Assembly: GCA_016647705.1 (NCBI GenBank)
Contig: CM028327.1
Span: 11,978,365-12,042,364, forward strand
From: Eucommia ulmoides
Lineage: Eukaryota; Streptophyta; Magnoliopsida; Garryales; Eucommiaceae
DNA length: 64,000 bases
Direction: 5' to 3'
In this document: positions 36,448 to 49,000 of the stretch, piece by piece
How the letters are laid out: the number at the start of each line of letters is the position of its first letter
Position numbering within the stretch: the first letter of the stretch is position 1
Made by a program: the position numbers and the translations under genes
The notes under the pieces: model-generated
The model's input: the letters and a program-made list of their open reading frames with translations, nothing else
Database searches by the model: none
What the model was told of the DNA's origin: nothing

Positions 36448-37385
36448 CCGACCTATCTCCAAGGGAGCCTGAATGCTATGATGAAACACGGCAGGCTGGA
36501 GATGCCAACAAGTGAGAGCTTGCTATGAAAGACGAGATGTAATCTCTGATTTCCAATAAGACATGGGAACTAGCTGAGTTACCCATGGGGAAGAAGGTCC
36601 TCCACAATAGATGGGCGTACTGGGTGAAAGAGGAACATGATGGTTTCAAGAGATACAAAGCCCGATTAGTTATCAAAGAATAATAACAACACGGAAATAA
36701 TTGTTGCATTGATCAAGGTGTAAAGACCGATTGAAATCAGTCTTCAAGTGAGAGGTTATTAGTCAATAAAGAAAGCTCACCCATTGACACAAAGACAAAA
36801 GGCAAAAGAAATAAGTAAATGAATTTGACAAGTCAACAAAAAGACAAAACAAAAGGTGGGCAAAATGAAAGAAATTGGTGCAAGTATTATTGACAGAAAT
36901 AAAAGGCCATGTGTGCAGCCAACCAGAAGAAGCAAGAAGTAGAGAGAAAAAGGTGGAAGAATGAAGAATGAATCAGAAGGTTGTTGGAACCTTTTGTTTG
37001 CGCCCACCTTCATGAAGCTTCTTGATCTTTTGTGTTCAGACAAAAACAAGATCTCAAGCCTCCTCTATAGATAGAGAAGATGATCAATTGAGGATTAAAA
37101 AAACAAAATGTGAGAATCAACCTAGAGAGCAAAAACATCAATTGAGAGAAGAAAATCCCAGATAAAAATAGTGGGTGTTAAGAGAATTTTTGTGAGAAAA
37201 ATTATTGGGTATAATTGGGTGTGGGTTGTGAGTGTTTGTAAACACTTCTTTTAGTGAAAGATTTGTAGCATCCCATGGACGTAGGCAAATTTGTGTCCAA
37301 CCACGTAAATAGTGTGCGTACCATGTTTGTCTATTTTTCGCTTCCACATATATCAGGTTAATCGGGAATTGGCGTATTCCCAACA
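36448..37385 (+). mobile_element. Copia family D, second copy with LTR
   Basis: Positions 36448-36756 match the sequence on both sides of Copia C, so this copy shows the empty site at about 36614 (ACTGGGTGAAAG). An LTR follows at 36757-37385 (629 bp), ending CCCAACA, with a TATA-like motif CTATAGATAG near 37060. The element is broken and lacks its 5-prime part. Confidence 0.8.
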
Positions 37386-37635
37386 ATAACTTCAAATATT
37401 CTTGCACCAGCCTTAAGTTTTTTGCCACAGCAAAACTCGAAATAACAATCGAAGCTCGAGTCTCTGCTACTTCAGTTTAACTTTCCCCGTTATATGCACT
37501 TCATCAACCATGTGATTGAATTCTGAATGTAAAACAATACATGAATGAATAACAAATGCAATCAATATCTAGACGAAAAGTAGTCATACATCAATGTGTG
37601 CGTCGTTAGTAAAATGAAATAACTTTCCATTGTCT

Positions 37636-37860
37636 CTACTCAATTGACGTAATGAGCCTCCCAATATGCGTCTCTACAATATCTATATTATCTAAGAACG
37701 AACAAACAGATACAAGTAGATGCATGGTATCTGGGTACATAAAATTATAATTTCTCATACAATTTTGGAGCCTTGAAGTGATCGACGAAATGGTGAGGGA
37801 ATAATCAGCGTCAGGGTAGCCATTTTCTGAAGCCGAAAACCCAGGCGAGACGTCCAGCCA
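37636..37860 (-). pseudogene. Unidentified 74-codon open frame, possible last exon
   Basis: On the minus strand an open stretch ends in a stop at 37636-37638. It reads like real protein, with PGFSASENGYPDADYSLTIS near the start, then NYNFMYPDTMHLLVSV and an end with ETHIGRLITSIE. A possible acceptor TTTTCGGCTTCAG lies inside. It resembles helical coiled subunits, but I do not recognise the family. It may be a captured or decayed gene piece, or a single exon. No partner exon was found nearby. Confidence 0.3.
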
Positions 37861-37988
37861 TTATTCGGTTATCTTTCTGAGAACGGGAAAAATAGTGAAT
37901 TGCCTTTCAGTCCTTATAGTTTCAATTGTAACATGTAGACCCTACCATTTCGAAATGGCCTTTTGTTGCTTTATCCTCGATAGATAAA

Positions 37989-38095
37989 TACAACAACAAC
38001 AACTAAACTTTTATCCCACTTATATAGGGTCGGTTACATGAATCCATTTATATCATAGAGATCAATCAATGGTCATTCCTTCCGTCAGGTATCCT
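37989..38095 (-). mobile_element. RTE LINE, 3-prime end fragment
   Basis: The sequence from AACAACAACAACTAAAC through the segment GGGTCGGTTACATGAATCC to TCCTTCCGTCAGG matches the 3-prime end of the RTE element at 22001-24430. Only about 100 bp remain, as expected for a very short truncated copy. Confidence 0.7.
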
Positions 38096-38291
38096 TGATA
38101 GATAGATAAAATAGTAAATTATTCACTATTATAATTTAGTTGTGATATTAATTTTTTATAATTAATGTTTAATATTTAGTCATGTCTCAATTAATGTCCA
38201 TCAACGTTTGACAGTAATGTCATTACGTGATTTCAAGGTCATTAATTCTCTCTATCTATCTATCCCGCGCACGTGTGTTCAAAGTCATTAA

Positions 38292-38909
38292 GGTGGCGTT
38301 TGGTAACCGTTTCTGTTTCCGTTCCAGCAGTGGGATGAGAATGAGATGGATGGAATGAGAATTTTGTTTTCTTTTAGGGAGTAGAATCGCGTTTGGTAAC
38401 GATAATTTTTTTTTTGTTTTGGGAAGGGAATTGTGTTTGGTAACGATTTTATCCTAAAATCTTTTTTTTTTTTTTTTTTTTTCTTTTTTTGGCCTGACGG
38501 CGCCGGCCGGCACCGGCGACGGCTCCGGCGCCGCGCGGACGGCGGTGGCGCCGGCGACGCCGGTCGGAAGGCAATGGCGGCGTCGCCGGCGACGGTCGGA
38601 GTTGGCCGGCGGGGGCGACGGACGGTGACCGGAGATGGCCGGGGGCGGCGGTGGCGGTGGCGGTGACCGGCGAACAGTGGTCGGTCGGTAGGTGAATAGT
38701 GACCATGTGTTTTGGGAATGGAATGGGAATAATGAGAAACAACTTTTTTTTGTTTCTCATTTCTTAAGAAAAAAGTGGACACAATTCTCAAATGGGAATG
38801 AAATGGAAACGGAAACAAAAATTACCGAACGCTATTCCCAAACAGAATTCCCAAAAATCTGGGAATGGGATGGGAATTTCTGGAATGGAAATGGTTACCA
38901 AACGGGGCC
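38292..38909. mobile_element. Harbinger-like MITE with GC-rich core
   Basis: The ends GGTGGCGTTTGGTAACC and GGTTACCAAACGGGGCC are inverted, and a perfect 3-bp duplication TAA flanks the 618-bp element (38289-38291 and 38910-38912). The sequence TTA or TAA duplication with a GGCCCGTTTGG-type end is typical of PIF/Harbinger MITEs. Unlike the surroundings, 38490-38690 is made almost only of GGC, GCC and CGG words. The open frames there are compositional artefacts. Confidence 0.82.
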
Positions 38910-38939
38910 TAAGTCTCTCTCTCTTTCTCTATATATTTT

Positions 38940-40880
38940 TATGGCATTCATGACATCTAATAGCAATAACGCTTACTTTGTGAGATTATATAGTATTTCA
39001 TTAGTGAATATTCACTAACAACTAGAAATGTATAATGACAATAATGTGTTATGGGGGATTAATGAATGTTCACTATCACCTTTTGTTTGGTGAATTTTCA
39101 TTGTCTGAAAGTATTAGTGAATGTTCGATATAAATGGAAATCGTTGAAATGTTGTTGAATGTCTCGATGTATTATGGAGTTGGTGGATGTTTACTATCAC
39201 ATTTTGTGGCACTCATCTGATAACGATAACGCATACCTTGTGAGATTATATAATGTTTCATTAGTAAATGTTCACTAACAAGTAAAGTGTATGATTCTAA
39301 GTGAATGCTTAACCAATAGTTCATTATTATTGAATGCTCACTAGTTATTAAAAATCAACACCTCAACATATAGTAAATATTTACTATAATTAGAATTTGT
39401 TTGACTTTCCAAAAAGTGACAGACTGAACCCATTTTTAACTTTAATATTGTGAATGTTCAATATCACTTATGCTTAGTAAATGTTCGCTACGAGTTAAAT
39501 AGTAACATGAGATTACATAATATTTTTATTAGTTAATGTTCATTAAGGGTTTAACATTAACATGAGATCACTTAAAGCCTGTTTGGTAACCGTTTCGTGT
39601 CCATATCATGCAATAGGATGAGAATGTGATGAGAATTTTATTTTCTTCTTGGGAACAGAATCGCGTTTGGCAACGACGATTTTTTTTTGGGATCTGGGAA
39701 TCATCAAATCCTAAACCACAATCGAAATCGAAATCCTAAACCCCAATCGAAATCGAAATTGAACCCTAAACCTTAATCGCAATCGAAATCAAAACCCTAT
39801 TTCGATTTTGATTTCGAAATCAAAACCCTAAGTAGATGACAAACACAGTTGAAGAAGACGACGAACCAAAGGAGGACAACGAAGGTGATGGAGTAGATGA
39901 AGACAAAGATTTTACTGTTGTTCGATTTCAAAAACGAAATCGAAATCAATCGAAACCCTTTCGATTTCGAAATCGAAACCATTGTTTCGATTAATGCTAA
40001 GCAGACGACGAAGATGGAGAAGAAGCAGACGACGGTGACGACGATGTCGATGGAGGATGGAGAAAAAGCATACGGCGACAGTGATGGAGGACTGAAAAGG
40101 ATAACGAACGGCAGATGAGCAGATTTGGACGATGAAAAGGTGTTGAAAATGGGATGGGAATAGATAGAAACAAAAAAAAAAAAATGTTTCTCATTTCTAA
40201 AGAAAAAAGTGGGATGAATTATAGTTTTAGAATGGAATGGGAACGGAAACAAAATTTACTAAACGCTATGTCCAAACAGAAATCTAAAAAATCTGGATAT
40301 TTCATTACTGGATGTTCCTTCATAGTTAGAATGTGTATGATCTTAAATGGATGTTTAACTAATCATGCGATTTAGTATTAGTAAATGTTCACGCTAAATA
40401 CAATAAACTTTAAATAGCTTTTCAGTATTAGTGAACATTCACTAATTCGGAGTAGATGTTACGGGAAATAGTAGTGTGTTTAGTTTTATTGCATCGCAAA
40501 ACTCAGTGATTTTTCACTGATACAAAAAATAATTGTCTCAATGTGTTAGTGAATATTTAGCATGAATGGAATCTATTCCACTTTGAATCTAGTGAGCATT
40601 TACTAAATCTAAATCACGCGAGTTGGTATTTTTGGAATAATAATGTGTTTTTGGTCTTAATGCATGTTCAATTAAAGTGAATGCTCACCGATGGTGAAAA
40701 TCATTGTATCAACATTATTACAAAATACAATATTAACCCTAAGTTTAGTAATATTCACTTTTGGAAAGAAAAAAAATTACTAAAAAAAAAATTAATATGA
40801 ATATCAAAATAAAGAAGGTGAAATGTAGATTAAAATGATATAATTCGTACGAATTTAATCCGTTGCGAATGTTCACAAAA
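38940..40880. repeat. Degenerate array of a palindromic GTGAATGTTCAC motif, cluster 1
   Basis: About twenty imperfect copies of TTAGTGAATRTTCACTAA, which is its own reverse complement, are spaced 30 to 100 bp apart, for example near 39000, 39060, 39115, 39270, 39340, 39450, 40380, 40430, 40545, 40595 and 40870. The MITE at 39576-40296 interrupts it. The right end (40760-40890) matches the left part of cluster 2 at 56460-56670 in reverse orientation, so both are copies of one longer repeat. No coding region was found. Confidence 0.7.
39576..40296. mobile_element. Harbinger-like MITE, right end lost
   Basis: The left end AGCCTGTTTGGTAACCG follows TAA and the family sequence runs to about 40296, where it stops before the terminal repeat. 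The core has GAAATC hexamers as in the copies at 34658 and 60659. It is inserted in the palindromic-motif array. Confidence 0.7.
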
Positions 40881-41553
40881 TAATTTTTTGTTGGTGTTTA
40901 TTTTAAAAAATAGTCGGTTATTAAGAAAGTGACATTTGACTATATTTTTACAAGAGTGACATTAATTGTAAATTCGATGAGATATAGAGACAATGATTTA
41001 AGGAAACACAAAGACTAGTAAACATTTTTGTGGGCTAAATAATGAACATATTTGTAGAATCTACTAAAGGACTATATAACAAAAAACACTTTCAAAATTG
41101 TTTTCATTTTTCTGATAGCTAACTGGTTTTTAAAAAGTAACAAAAAAGGCCATTTTGTGCAGATTTTTCCCTTTGATCTTGGTCTTTTCTCTTCTTTCAA
41201 CAATCCATTTTTTTCTTTTATTTTTTAATTAAAAAAGATGGGAGTTTTTGGGTTGCGGAGTCGGGTTTTACAAACATATTATGTGTTCTAGGAAGCGTCC
41301 GGTAATGTGAAGCAAGAGTGGTGTGGGCAAAGATATGCCCACACATATCTGGATGTGACAATCCTGCTTCACTAGCAACAGTCTATAGCTTAGTAAAGCA
41401 ACAATCTCGAACGTTTTTCAGGGGTACAAGTGTGTTGCGTCCTCCCCCTCCTCCCCAACAAAAAAAAATGCTAAAAACACTAGCCTTTTAGCCCCCTCGA
41501 ACTCATATGAAGGGTCCATTGTTTATCTTGTATAATAAATAGGCGGTTAGTTA
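40881..41553. other. Non-coding stretch
   Basis: AT-rich sequence with no gene or recognised repeat. It may be the outer part of the unknown repeat that holds the palindromic motif. Confidence 0.3.
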
Positions 41554-42041
41554 GGTCCCGTTTGGTAACCGTTTCCATCCAAAAAATTCTCATCCCATTC
41601 CTAGATTTTTGGGATTTCTGTTTGGCAATAGCGTTTGATAAATTTTGTTCATGTTCCCATTCCATTCCCATTTGAGAATTGTGCCCATTTTTGTCTTAAG
41701 AAATGAGAAACAAAAAAAAATTATTTCTCATTATTCCCATCTCATTCCCAAAACCACTGTCACTCTTCGTCAACCGCCGTCCGCCGGCCGTCCGGCCACC
41801 GTCACCCACCCGTCGGTCACCGTCCGGCTGCCGCTACCCGGCCAAAACAAAAAAAAAAAATCTCAAAAAAAAAAAAATGGTTTTAGAATAAAATCGTTAC
41901 CAAACACGATTCTATTCTCAAAACAAAAAAAAAAATATTATCGTTACCAAACGCAATTCTACTCCCAAGAAATAAACAAAATTCTCATCTCATCCTATCC
42001 CACTGCTGGGATGGGAACAGAAACGGTTACCAAACGCCACC
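41554..42041. mobile_element. Harbinger-like MITE, short GC-core copy in reverse
   Basis: The ends GGTCCCGTTTGGTAACC and GGTTACCAAACGCCACC are inverted and flanked by a perfect TTA duplication (41551-41553 and 42042-42044). The 488-bp element is the same subfamily as 38292-38909 but in opposite orientation, with a shorter GC-rich core (41765-41845). Confidence 0.82.
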
Positions 42042-42099
42042 TTAGCAATTTGATTTACAAAACAAATCCCAATTTGATTGGGATGCAATTCAGGAAAAA

Positions 42100-43672
42100 A
42101 AATTGAGTCCTTGAAATTATGTGTTTTAAAGGAATGATGAAATTAAATGGTTAATACATGTTCCCAAAAGATTTCAAACGGTTGACTGGTTATAGGAAAC
42201 AGTTGACTGATTGAGGCCCAAGAAACCTTGAGAAAGAACTTCAAACGATTAATCAAATTCAAATCAACTGACCGATCATTGTTTATTTTTCAAACTTTTT
42301 GAATATTTTCTAAAGATCTTTTGACCTCGATTTTTACAATTAATATATCTAAATTATTTTTTATATGGTATAAAATTATTTTAATTATTTAGAAAAAAAA
42401 ATTCATATTTGAATTCAAGGATTTTATCGAAAATGCATTTTGGTCCTCAAATTTTTCGATTTCATAGTCTTTTCCATAAACCTTACATTCCTATTATTTT
42501 GGGCTGATCTTTGAAATATGTTGGGCACGAACCTGGACATTTTTTAAGCTATATTCAGAGCCAAATTATCTATTGAAACATGGGTCATATAGGTGGGGTT
42601 CATGGGAGAGAATCGAGGATGATTTGAACCAAACTAGCCGTTGGAGCCTTTTCTTAAAATTGACTATAATACTAGTGTTTTTCAAAGTGAATAATCATAT
42701 CTTTAGAGATTAATTAGTGGAAAATCATATGTTGAGCTTGAACATTCAAATACTCTTGAAAGAAAGAAAGAGAGAATTCAAAAATCAAAAGAGTGAAAAA
42801 AAATATGGAAAAAAATTTAGGAAAAATCCAATACACTCTTGAAGATATTCATGAAAGTTTTTCTAAGGAAAAACATTGAAGATCTTTTGTGACCGGATTC
42901 TAAGCTTTCATTTTCAAATCATTCTACTGGATTTTCGGTGAGATTTTTCTAGTTTAAATATTAAATCTCTCTGTGATAAGTATTTGTGCTCAAATTTGTG
43001 CTTCATTATTGTCTTAATTGCGATTATTATTTTTAGCTTATTTTTTAAATCTAAACTTGAATTTTGAAAAATTGTTTTCTAAAGAGCTTACTGAACCTTA
43101 TTTATAGGAAATCATTTTCTGAGTTTATAACAATTAGTTTTATCTGGTATATGTGATTATGTGTTCCACTGTGATTAAATTCAGATTTATAAATTCATGA
43201 AGACTAAAATGGTTATATTATGAATCACGAAGATTTTTATCGCCTAGTTCGGTCTATTAATTGAGTTTATCAGTAAGAGAATCATAAGGTTTTAGTTCAT
43301 TGAATTCCCTGTGAGAGCTCAGGGGAATAGACTTAGGTAAGAGTAGTTTGCCGAACTATTATAAAATATCTGGTATCATTTGTTTCTATCCCTTATCTGT
43401 TTGTGTGTGTGCGCTTAGTATAATTGCTTCTGCAGTTAATCAAGATTAAAATTTAGGGTAACTTGGTGAGAGGTACCATGAGTGAAAAACATCACTTTTT
43501 AGATCCTATCCCAAGAGTAAAAAGACCTCTTGGATGGGACTCCCATAAGTGATGTTTTACACTTATGGGATCTTTAGAGGAATTTCCCTAAAATTTACCA
43601 GGTTTAATTAATTTGATTAAACTTTTTAAACTACTAATTCACCCCCCCTTTTTGGACAGATCTTTGGACTAA
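42100..43672 (+). mobile_element. Copia LTR remnant, Sirevirus-like
   Basis: The first part repeats words such as GGTTGACTGGTT and GATTAATCAAATTC, typical of the U3 of large Copia LTRs. The last part has AGAGCTCAGGGGAATAGACT, then CCGAACTATTATAAAAT and an ending with CACCCCCC and GGACTAACA. Related U5-like pieces occur at 43740-43930, 52380-52680 and 57664-57999. It is broken and old, possibly a solo LTR. Its left edge is uncertain. Confidence 0.5.
43455..43588. mobile_element. 134-bp hAT-like MITE inside the LTR remnant
   Basis: The ends AGGGTAACTTGGTGAGAGG and CTTTAGAGGAATTTCCC are imperfect inverted repeats. A perfect 8-bp direct repeat TAAAATTT flanks them (43447-43454 and 43589-43596). 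Most of the inside folds back on itself. The related LTR piece near 52610 lacks it. Confidence 0.65.
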
Positions 43673-45560
43673 CAATTTAAATTTAACGTGCCTTGTGAGA
43701 GATTGTAGCAAGATATAAATGTAACTTATCTTATAAGAGTATAACGGTTTGGTCTTCATTAGGGAAGAAGATCCGAATCTCGTGGATTAGAATTCTTCGA
43801 ATGAGCTCAGAGGAATAGACATAGGTAAATAGAAACCTTACCGAACTACTATAAATCTTTATGTTTACATTGTCTCTATATTTATCTCTTGTGTGCTTGC
43901 ATTTACTTTGCTTCTATATATTCCACTACACCTCTTCAACACTTGTAATTTATTTTATAATTAACAAAGTGTATTTTAAAGAGCAAAATTAAAAGAGAGT
44001 AAAATAGACACAGTTATTTGCACTATCCAATTTACCCTCCGTCGTGGGTAGACTTGGTCCAACATAATTTTCCACGAGTTAGTGTTATGAGTATCTGTGT
44101 TGGTTCAATTTTACCACATGCCAATCATTTGGGCATCCATCTTGTCGAACCACTAGGTCATGTAACTATAGAGATTGGAGTCTCTCGTTGGTTCATCTTC
44201 ATCTTCATAATCATTTCCTTATTTATCTCTCTCCCCTAATGGTCCACCTTATATTTTCCCTTCCTAATTTTGGAATATGAGCCTTCTTTCAATGATCCAT
44301 TTTTTATCTACTGTCCATTCACTAAATGGCATCTCATAAGTGATGCCTATCCAAATAAAATTTCATTAAGGTCCATGAAAATAGTGGATACATTTTTCTA
44401 TAGACACGAGAGTGTCATAAGATCGAAGTAAGAACATTCAAGGTAATATGTCACTGGGATACCCCAGTTGATGTGCTATGGTTTCAATTTGAAGAAATGG
44501 AAGATAAACTTTGACATTGTTTATGAAACAACAAAGCAGGTATGTGTGTGAGTATAGCATGACTCCCTCCTCGAGACACAAAGGTGTGACTTGTTACGGA
44601 TAAAAGAAGTGGATGAACAATTGAAATATTTCCTAAGATTTGAAACTTATTATGAGAGTTTCGAGAGTGTCCATATGAGATTAATTGGCATAATGGCTAA
44701 GACAAGTAGGATTTCATTGAGGATAGATGTCCCCACAGGGAACCTTAAGCACTGTGGCTACACGGTCTTTGGTAAGATCGATTTCTTTTCCATGGACAAA
44801 GGAGATAAAGCCAATAATTGTCCAATGAAGGTTAGCGTAAAATATTTTGACACAATTGGTGTTTTCACTCTTTTTCTTTGTGTTCTCTCCTATCAAAAAA
44901 CGTGCAAGATGAAGGTATATATGGTAACGGTTTAGAAAATAAATGTTGCACTTATTTAGGCTTGATTAAAAGAGAATCAATTGGATCTAATGTGGCACAA
45001 GGTAGGTGAATGTTTTATGGTTCACATCAAACCAATATTCCTCTAATTTATCTCACAAATCGGAATAAATCAGGCCTAAATAGGGTAGAAGAGCAGCTCC
45101 TAAAATTTAGGCATAAATCAATGGGGCTAAAAGTTTGCACAACTAACTTCGAGATATTAATATATAATTCATGATAATTATTTTAAATACAATTGAATAT
45201 GACTAATTTAACATTAGTAGTGATTTGAAACAATTTGACTAAGAATATTGGTTCAATTTTTAATTTAAAGATCACAAAACATTGCAGTTCTGCGTCGTCA
45301 ATTGATCAAACACAGAGATCGGTTGATCAATCTTCAAACAATTATGAGATTCTAACCCTCCACTCTAATCGGTCAATCGTCGGTGGACCAAAGCAGGAAA
45401 CCATTAGTACTTGGTCTAACTAGATGACCGAACACAAGGTTAAATTGATTGAACACGTAAACCCCTGGCTTCATTGGTTGATTGAAGTAAGCATTCAATT
45501 GACCGAATTAAGTTGAAAAAAATATTTCATATCTTGATGAGTTTAGTTGATCAAACTCCG
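43673..45560. other. Old LTR pieces and unassigned sequence
   Basis: Positions 43740-43930 repeat the U5-like segment (GAGCTCAGAGGAATAGAC and CCGAACTACTATAAAT). Positions 45240-45560 repeat U3-like words (GGTTGATCAA, ATTGACCGAATTAAG). Between them, 44010-44240 and 44591-44935 hold open frames that I cannot assign and that show no family motif. No host gene is supported. Confidence 0.4.
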
Positions 45561-46092
45561 GGATTTGGTCAACTAAAATAAACCTAGTTTTATTTTCATT
45601 AATATTCGAAATTCAATTCTTAACATATTTTGACCCCTTATTTTTATACAACTATTTTGAAGGTGATTAATGTACAACTAAAACTATCAATTAAGAATGC
45701 AAATATGTGTGTTCTCTCTCTGGTTCAAGGTATAAATAGTAAAAATCATACAAGTATCTTTTTTATTTATTTATTCTAGTATTTTTCGCACAAAACATAT
45801 CCTTAGTCCTTAGTATTTTTTTTTAGTTATTTATTTATTTTTGGTTAAAAAGCGAGAATAATAAAAACCAAGGATTGCAAGAGCGGACCTTGTTTTTCGT
45901 CTCTAAGAAGTCTTTGTTGGGAGTTGTTAAAAGGAAATGCAGCGAGGTACATGAATAATGAAGGTATGAAGTGAAAAACCTGCATTAAACCCTCAAAATT
46001 AAAACGCAAAAGTCGAACGGCCCAAAGCCCCCTGCCTCTTTTGATTTTTGTTTTTCTGCACCGAACTTCCATTGTCGGACGCTTGCGAAGCC

Positions 46093-49000
46093 ATGGACTT
46101 GGAAGCGAATTACGAAATTAACCGCGTTGCCGGCTTCATTCGCTCCCGGAACTTCACCAGAGTCGCTTTACAGGTCTCTCTCTCTCTCTCTCTCTCTCTA
46201 TGCTTCGCATACGCATTCGCACACGCGCACGTCTCTACTATTCTGCTATTGCGGAGAAAAGAATCTAGGAAAGCACCATTTTTTATAATCTTGACATCAA
46301 GACATTATTTGTTTCTTGCATTTTATGAGCATCGAGGCGGATTATTTAGTAGCCATCGTTCAATACCTTCAGTACTCTGATTACTATTTCTGTGGTGTTA
46401 AATTATTAGTTTCCAGATGAGTTGTTGAAGGATTCAGTTAAAGTTGTGGGTGCTCTGCGTGAAAATCTTCGATCATTTGGAAAGCCGTGTGGTGAAGGCA
46501 ATGGGGATGTTAAGGACATAGGGTTGTACGTAATGGCGGATACCACTTACGGTAGTTGTTGTGTCGATGAGGTGGGAGCAGCTCATATCAATGCTGATTG
46601 TGTCATTCATTATGGTCATACGTGCCTCAGTCAGTGAGTACACATATTTCTTATTGATGTTTTTAGAAGATCATCTCTCTCTTTGTGAATTAAAGCTTCT
46701 GATAGGGTTCATCTTGCTGTTAATTGTTGAAATATAACTCTTTTTTTTTGGGTGTGCGTTGCTCCTTATTGTAGAACATCTACTCTGCCGGCGTTATTTG
46801 TTTTCGGTAAAGCTTCAATTAATGCTTCCGACTGTGCTGAAAAACTATGCAGTTATGCTTTGACAGTTGTCAAGCCTGTTCTGGTAGGTCAATGACTATA
46901 TCTGTTTCCTTGCTCCTTGAATAACAGCTTTAGCAACATTTCTGCAGCATCAGTGCTTACTAATCTGGGTTGAAACCTTAGAATTAGCATAAAGTGAATT
47001 ACTTGTTTGGTGACCTTGTAGAATTAGTGAGTCTCGCTCTAATAATTAGAACATTGAGTTTTTTTAAGATCACATCTGGTGTAATTCATTTTGAGTTTCT
47101 TAAATGTAATCAGTCTGTCATGTTCATAAGAGAGTTAAAAATATTTTCTTTTAATTGTTCTAGCATATTTCTTGTTCCATTTTTATTTTGTAGTTGTTGT
47201 ATCAATGCGACCTGTTGAATAGGTTGACTTCAACGGGATATTCATGTGCCCCCTAGCCTTAATTTTCTAGCTTGTTCTTCAAGATTGTTTTTGTGGCTTC
47301 ATTTCCAGATTATGCTGATGGTATAATGTTGTGTTCTGTTGACTAAGTTTCCTAATATATAAATATCTATGTGCACATTTATTTTGATCATGGGCGCTAA
47401 TGGTTTGATCTTATTTTTCATTAATTTTTATGCTACTCTGGTTACAGGTTCTTTTTGGCCTAGAATATGCACATGCAATAGAAGAAATCAAAGATGCCTT
47501 AACGGTTGAATCATCAAACATATCTGGGTCCATATCAAGATTGGATCTCCGATATGCTAATGTTACATGCTCAGCTATGGATCCGTTAGAAAAAATTGAA
47601 ACCTTAAATGGGCGGCTGGGAGTGAACGGAAGCACTACTGCTAATGAAGGATGTAGTGGGGCTGTTGGTAAAAAGTATAACATTGGAGGCTTGAACTGGA
47701 GTTTGCTAGAGGGACACAAAATGGAGGATTATTTGCTTTTTTGGATTGGCTCAGATAATCCGGCATTTTCAAATGTTGTGCTGACGTTCAATGGTTGTCA
47801 AATAGGTAAGAGGTTTTCAGTTTCCTATACTTTTTATATTGCAAACTTTTTCTCTTGTATTTTGATAAACAGATTATCCATAAAGATATACGACAAGTCC
47901 TTTTCTTTGCAATGTTTTCATGAAGAAAGTTTCCTAAAAGCCATACTCTCAAAGGTCTCCTTAAATTGTTTTCCTTTTGAGTTAAAATACGTATTCCTGT
48001 ATCATTTTGAGTAAAAATTAGTACTCTTGTAATTAAGGTTTCCACATATTTTATTATTATGGGTTAATTACTCTATGATTCCTTAGACTTTGGCTCATTT
48101 TGAGTTTGGAAATAGGCATTTTACCCCCTTGGACTTTGGGTTGAACTGCAAAAGTTACTGTTTTCGTTAGATTTAATCAATGAAAAGATTAAGATACACC
48201 TGAAAGCAGAACAAACCACAACTTTAGAGCACAAATTAACTACTTTCTCAAACAAATTTCGATTTAAACTCCAACTTGGATGATCACTACATGCATAGAT
48301 TTCTCTGAGAGAGTACTACATGTAATGAAAAGAAACATTTAAATTTGACCCCTAAATTGCTTAGGCATTTCCCGAAATATACTCGTTTCATGAAAATTCA
48401 AATTTGACTCCTAAATTGGTCAGGCATTTCTCGAAATATACTCGTTTCATGAAAATGAGGATTTAGAATACAATTTTCGGATCAAATTTGATGTGTAAGG
48501 CCCTTATCAAAGTCAATCTCCTTTGCAGTCTTGAAAAGAGATTAAATTTGATATACACCTTGCATATCAAAATTGGTCCCAACATTGAATTCTATACCCC
48601 TTAAGATTATTGAAAACGGATAAAAAATACAGCTGATTTTTCATTTAGAAGAAGTAATTTTGAAAGGAGGTGAGCGATTTGGGGGGTCAAATGTTAATAG
48701 TTTTCTAAAATTACTATTTGGGATAGTTGCCTTTACCGCCCTGTACTTTAACTTAGTATCACTTTACCCCTCTCAACTCTAAACACTTACATTTTACCTC
48801 CTTCACTCTTACCTAAAGTGAGAAACTAATATTCGTGAAAAAAAGTAGAGAATGACTTACTTACTCTCTGATGGCAAAAGACAATCTTGCCCTCCCTATT
48901 TTTTTTTCCCTTTGTTTTCTTTTCTATCTCTGCACCATAAAGAAAGCTAGCCTTCTTCCTAATTAAGGGAGAAGAAAGCAATGGATTTTGATATAGAGAT

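Noticed and set aside
36309-36515. Open frame spanning a MITE end and Copia sequence
   Set aside because: It joins two unrelated elements by chance.
38433-38666. Arg/Gly/Ala-rich open frame
   Set aside because: It is read from the GC-only core of a MITE; no start context, homology or splice support.
38940-40880. CRISPR array
   Set aside because: Repeats are short degenerate palindromes with irregular spacing in a plant genome, with no cas genes.
44591-44935. 115-codon region as a host gene
   Set aside because: It has no recognised motif and lies between old LTR pieces. It is more likely element debris.
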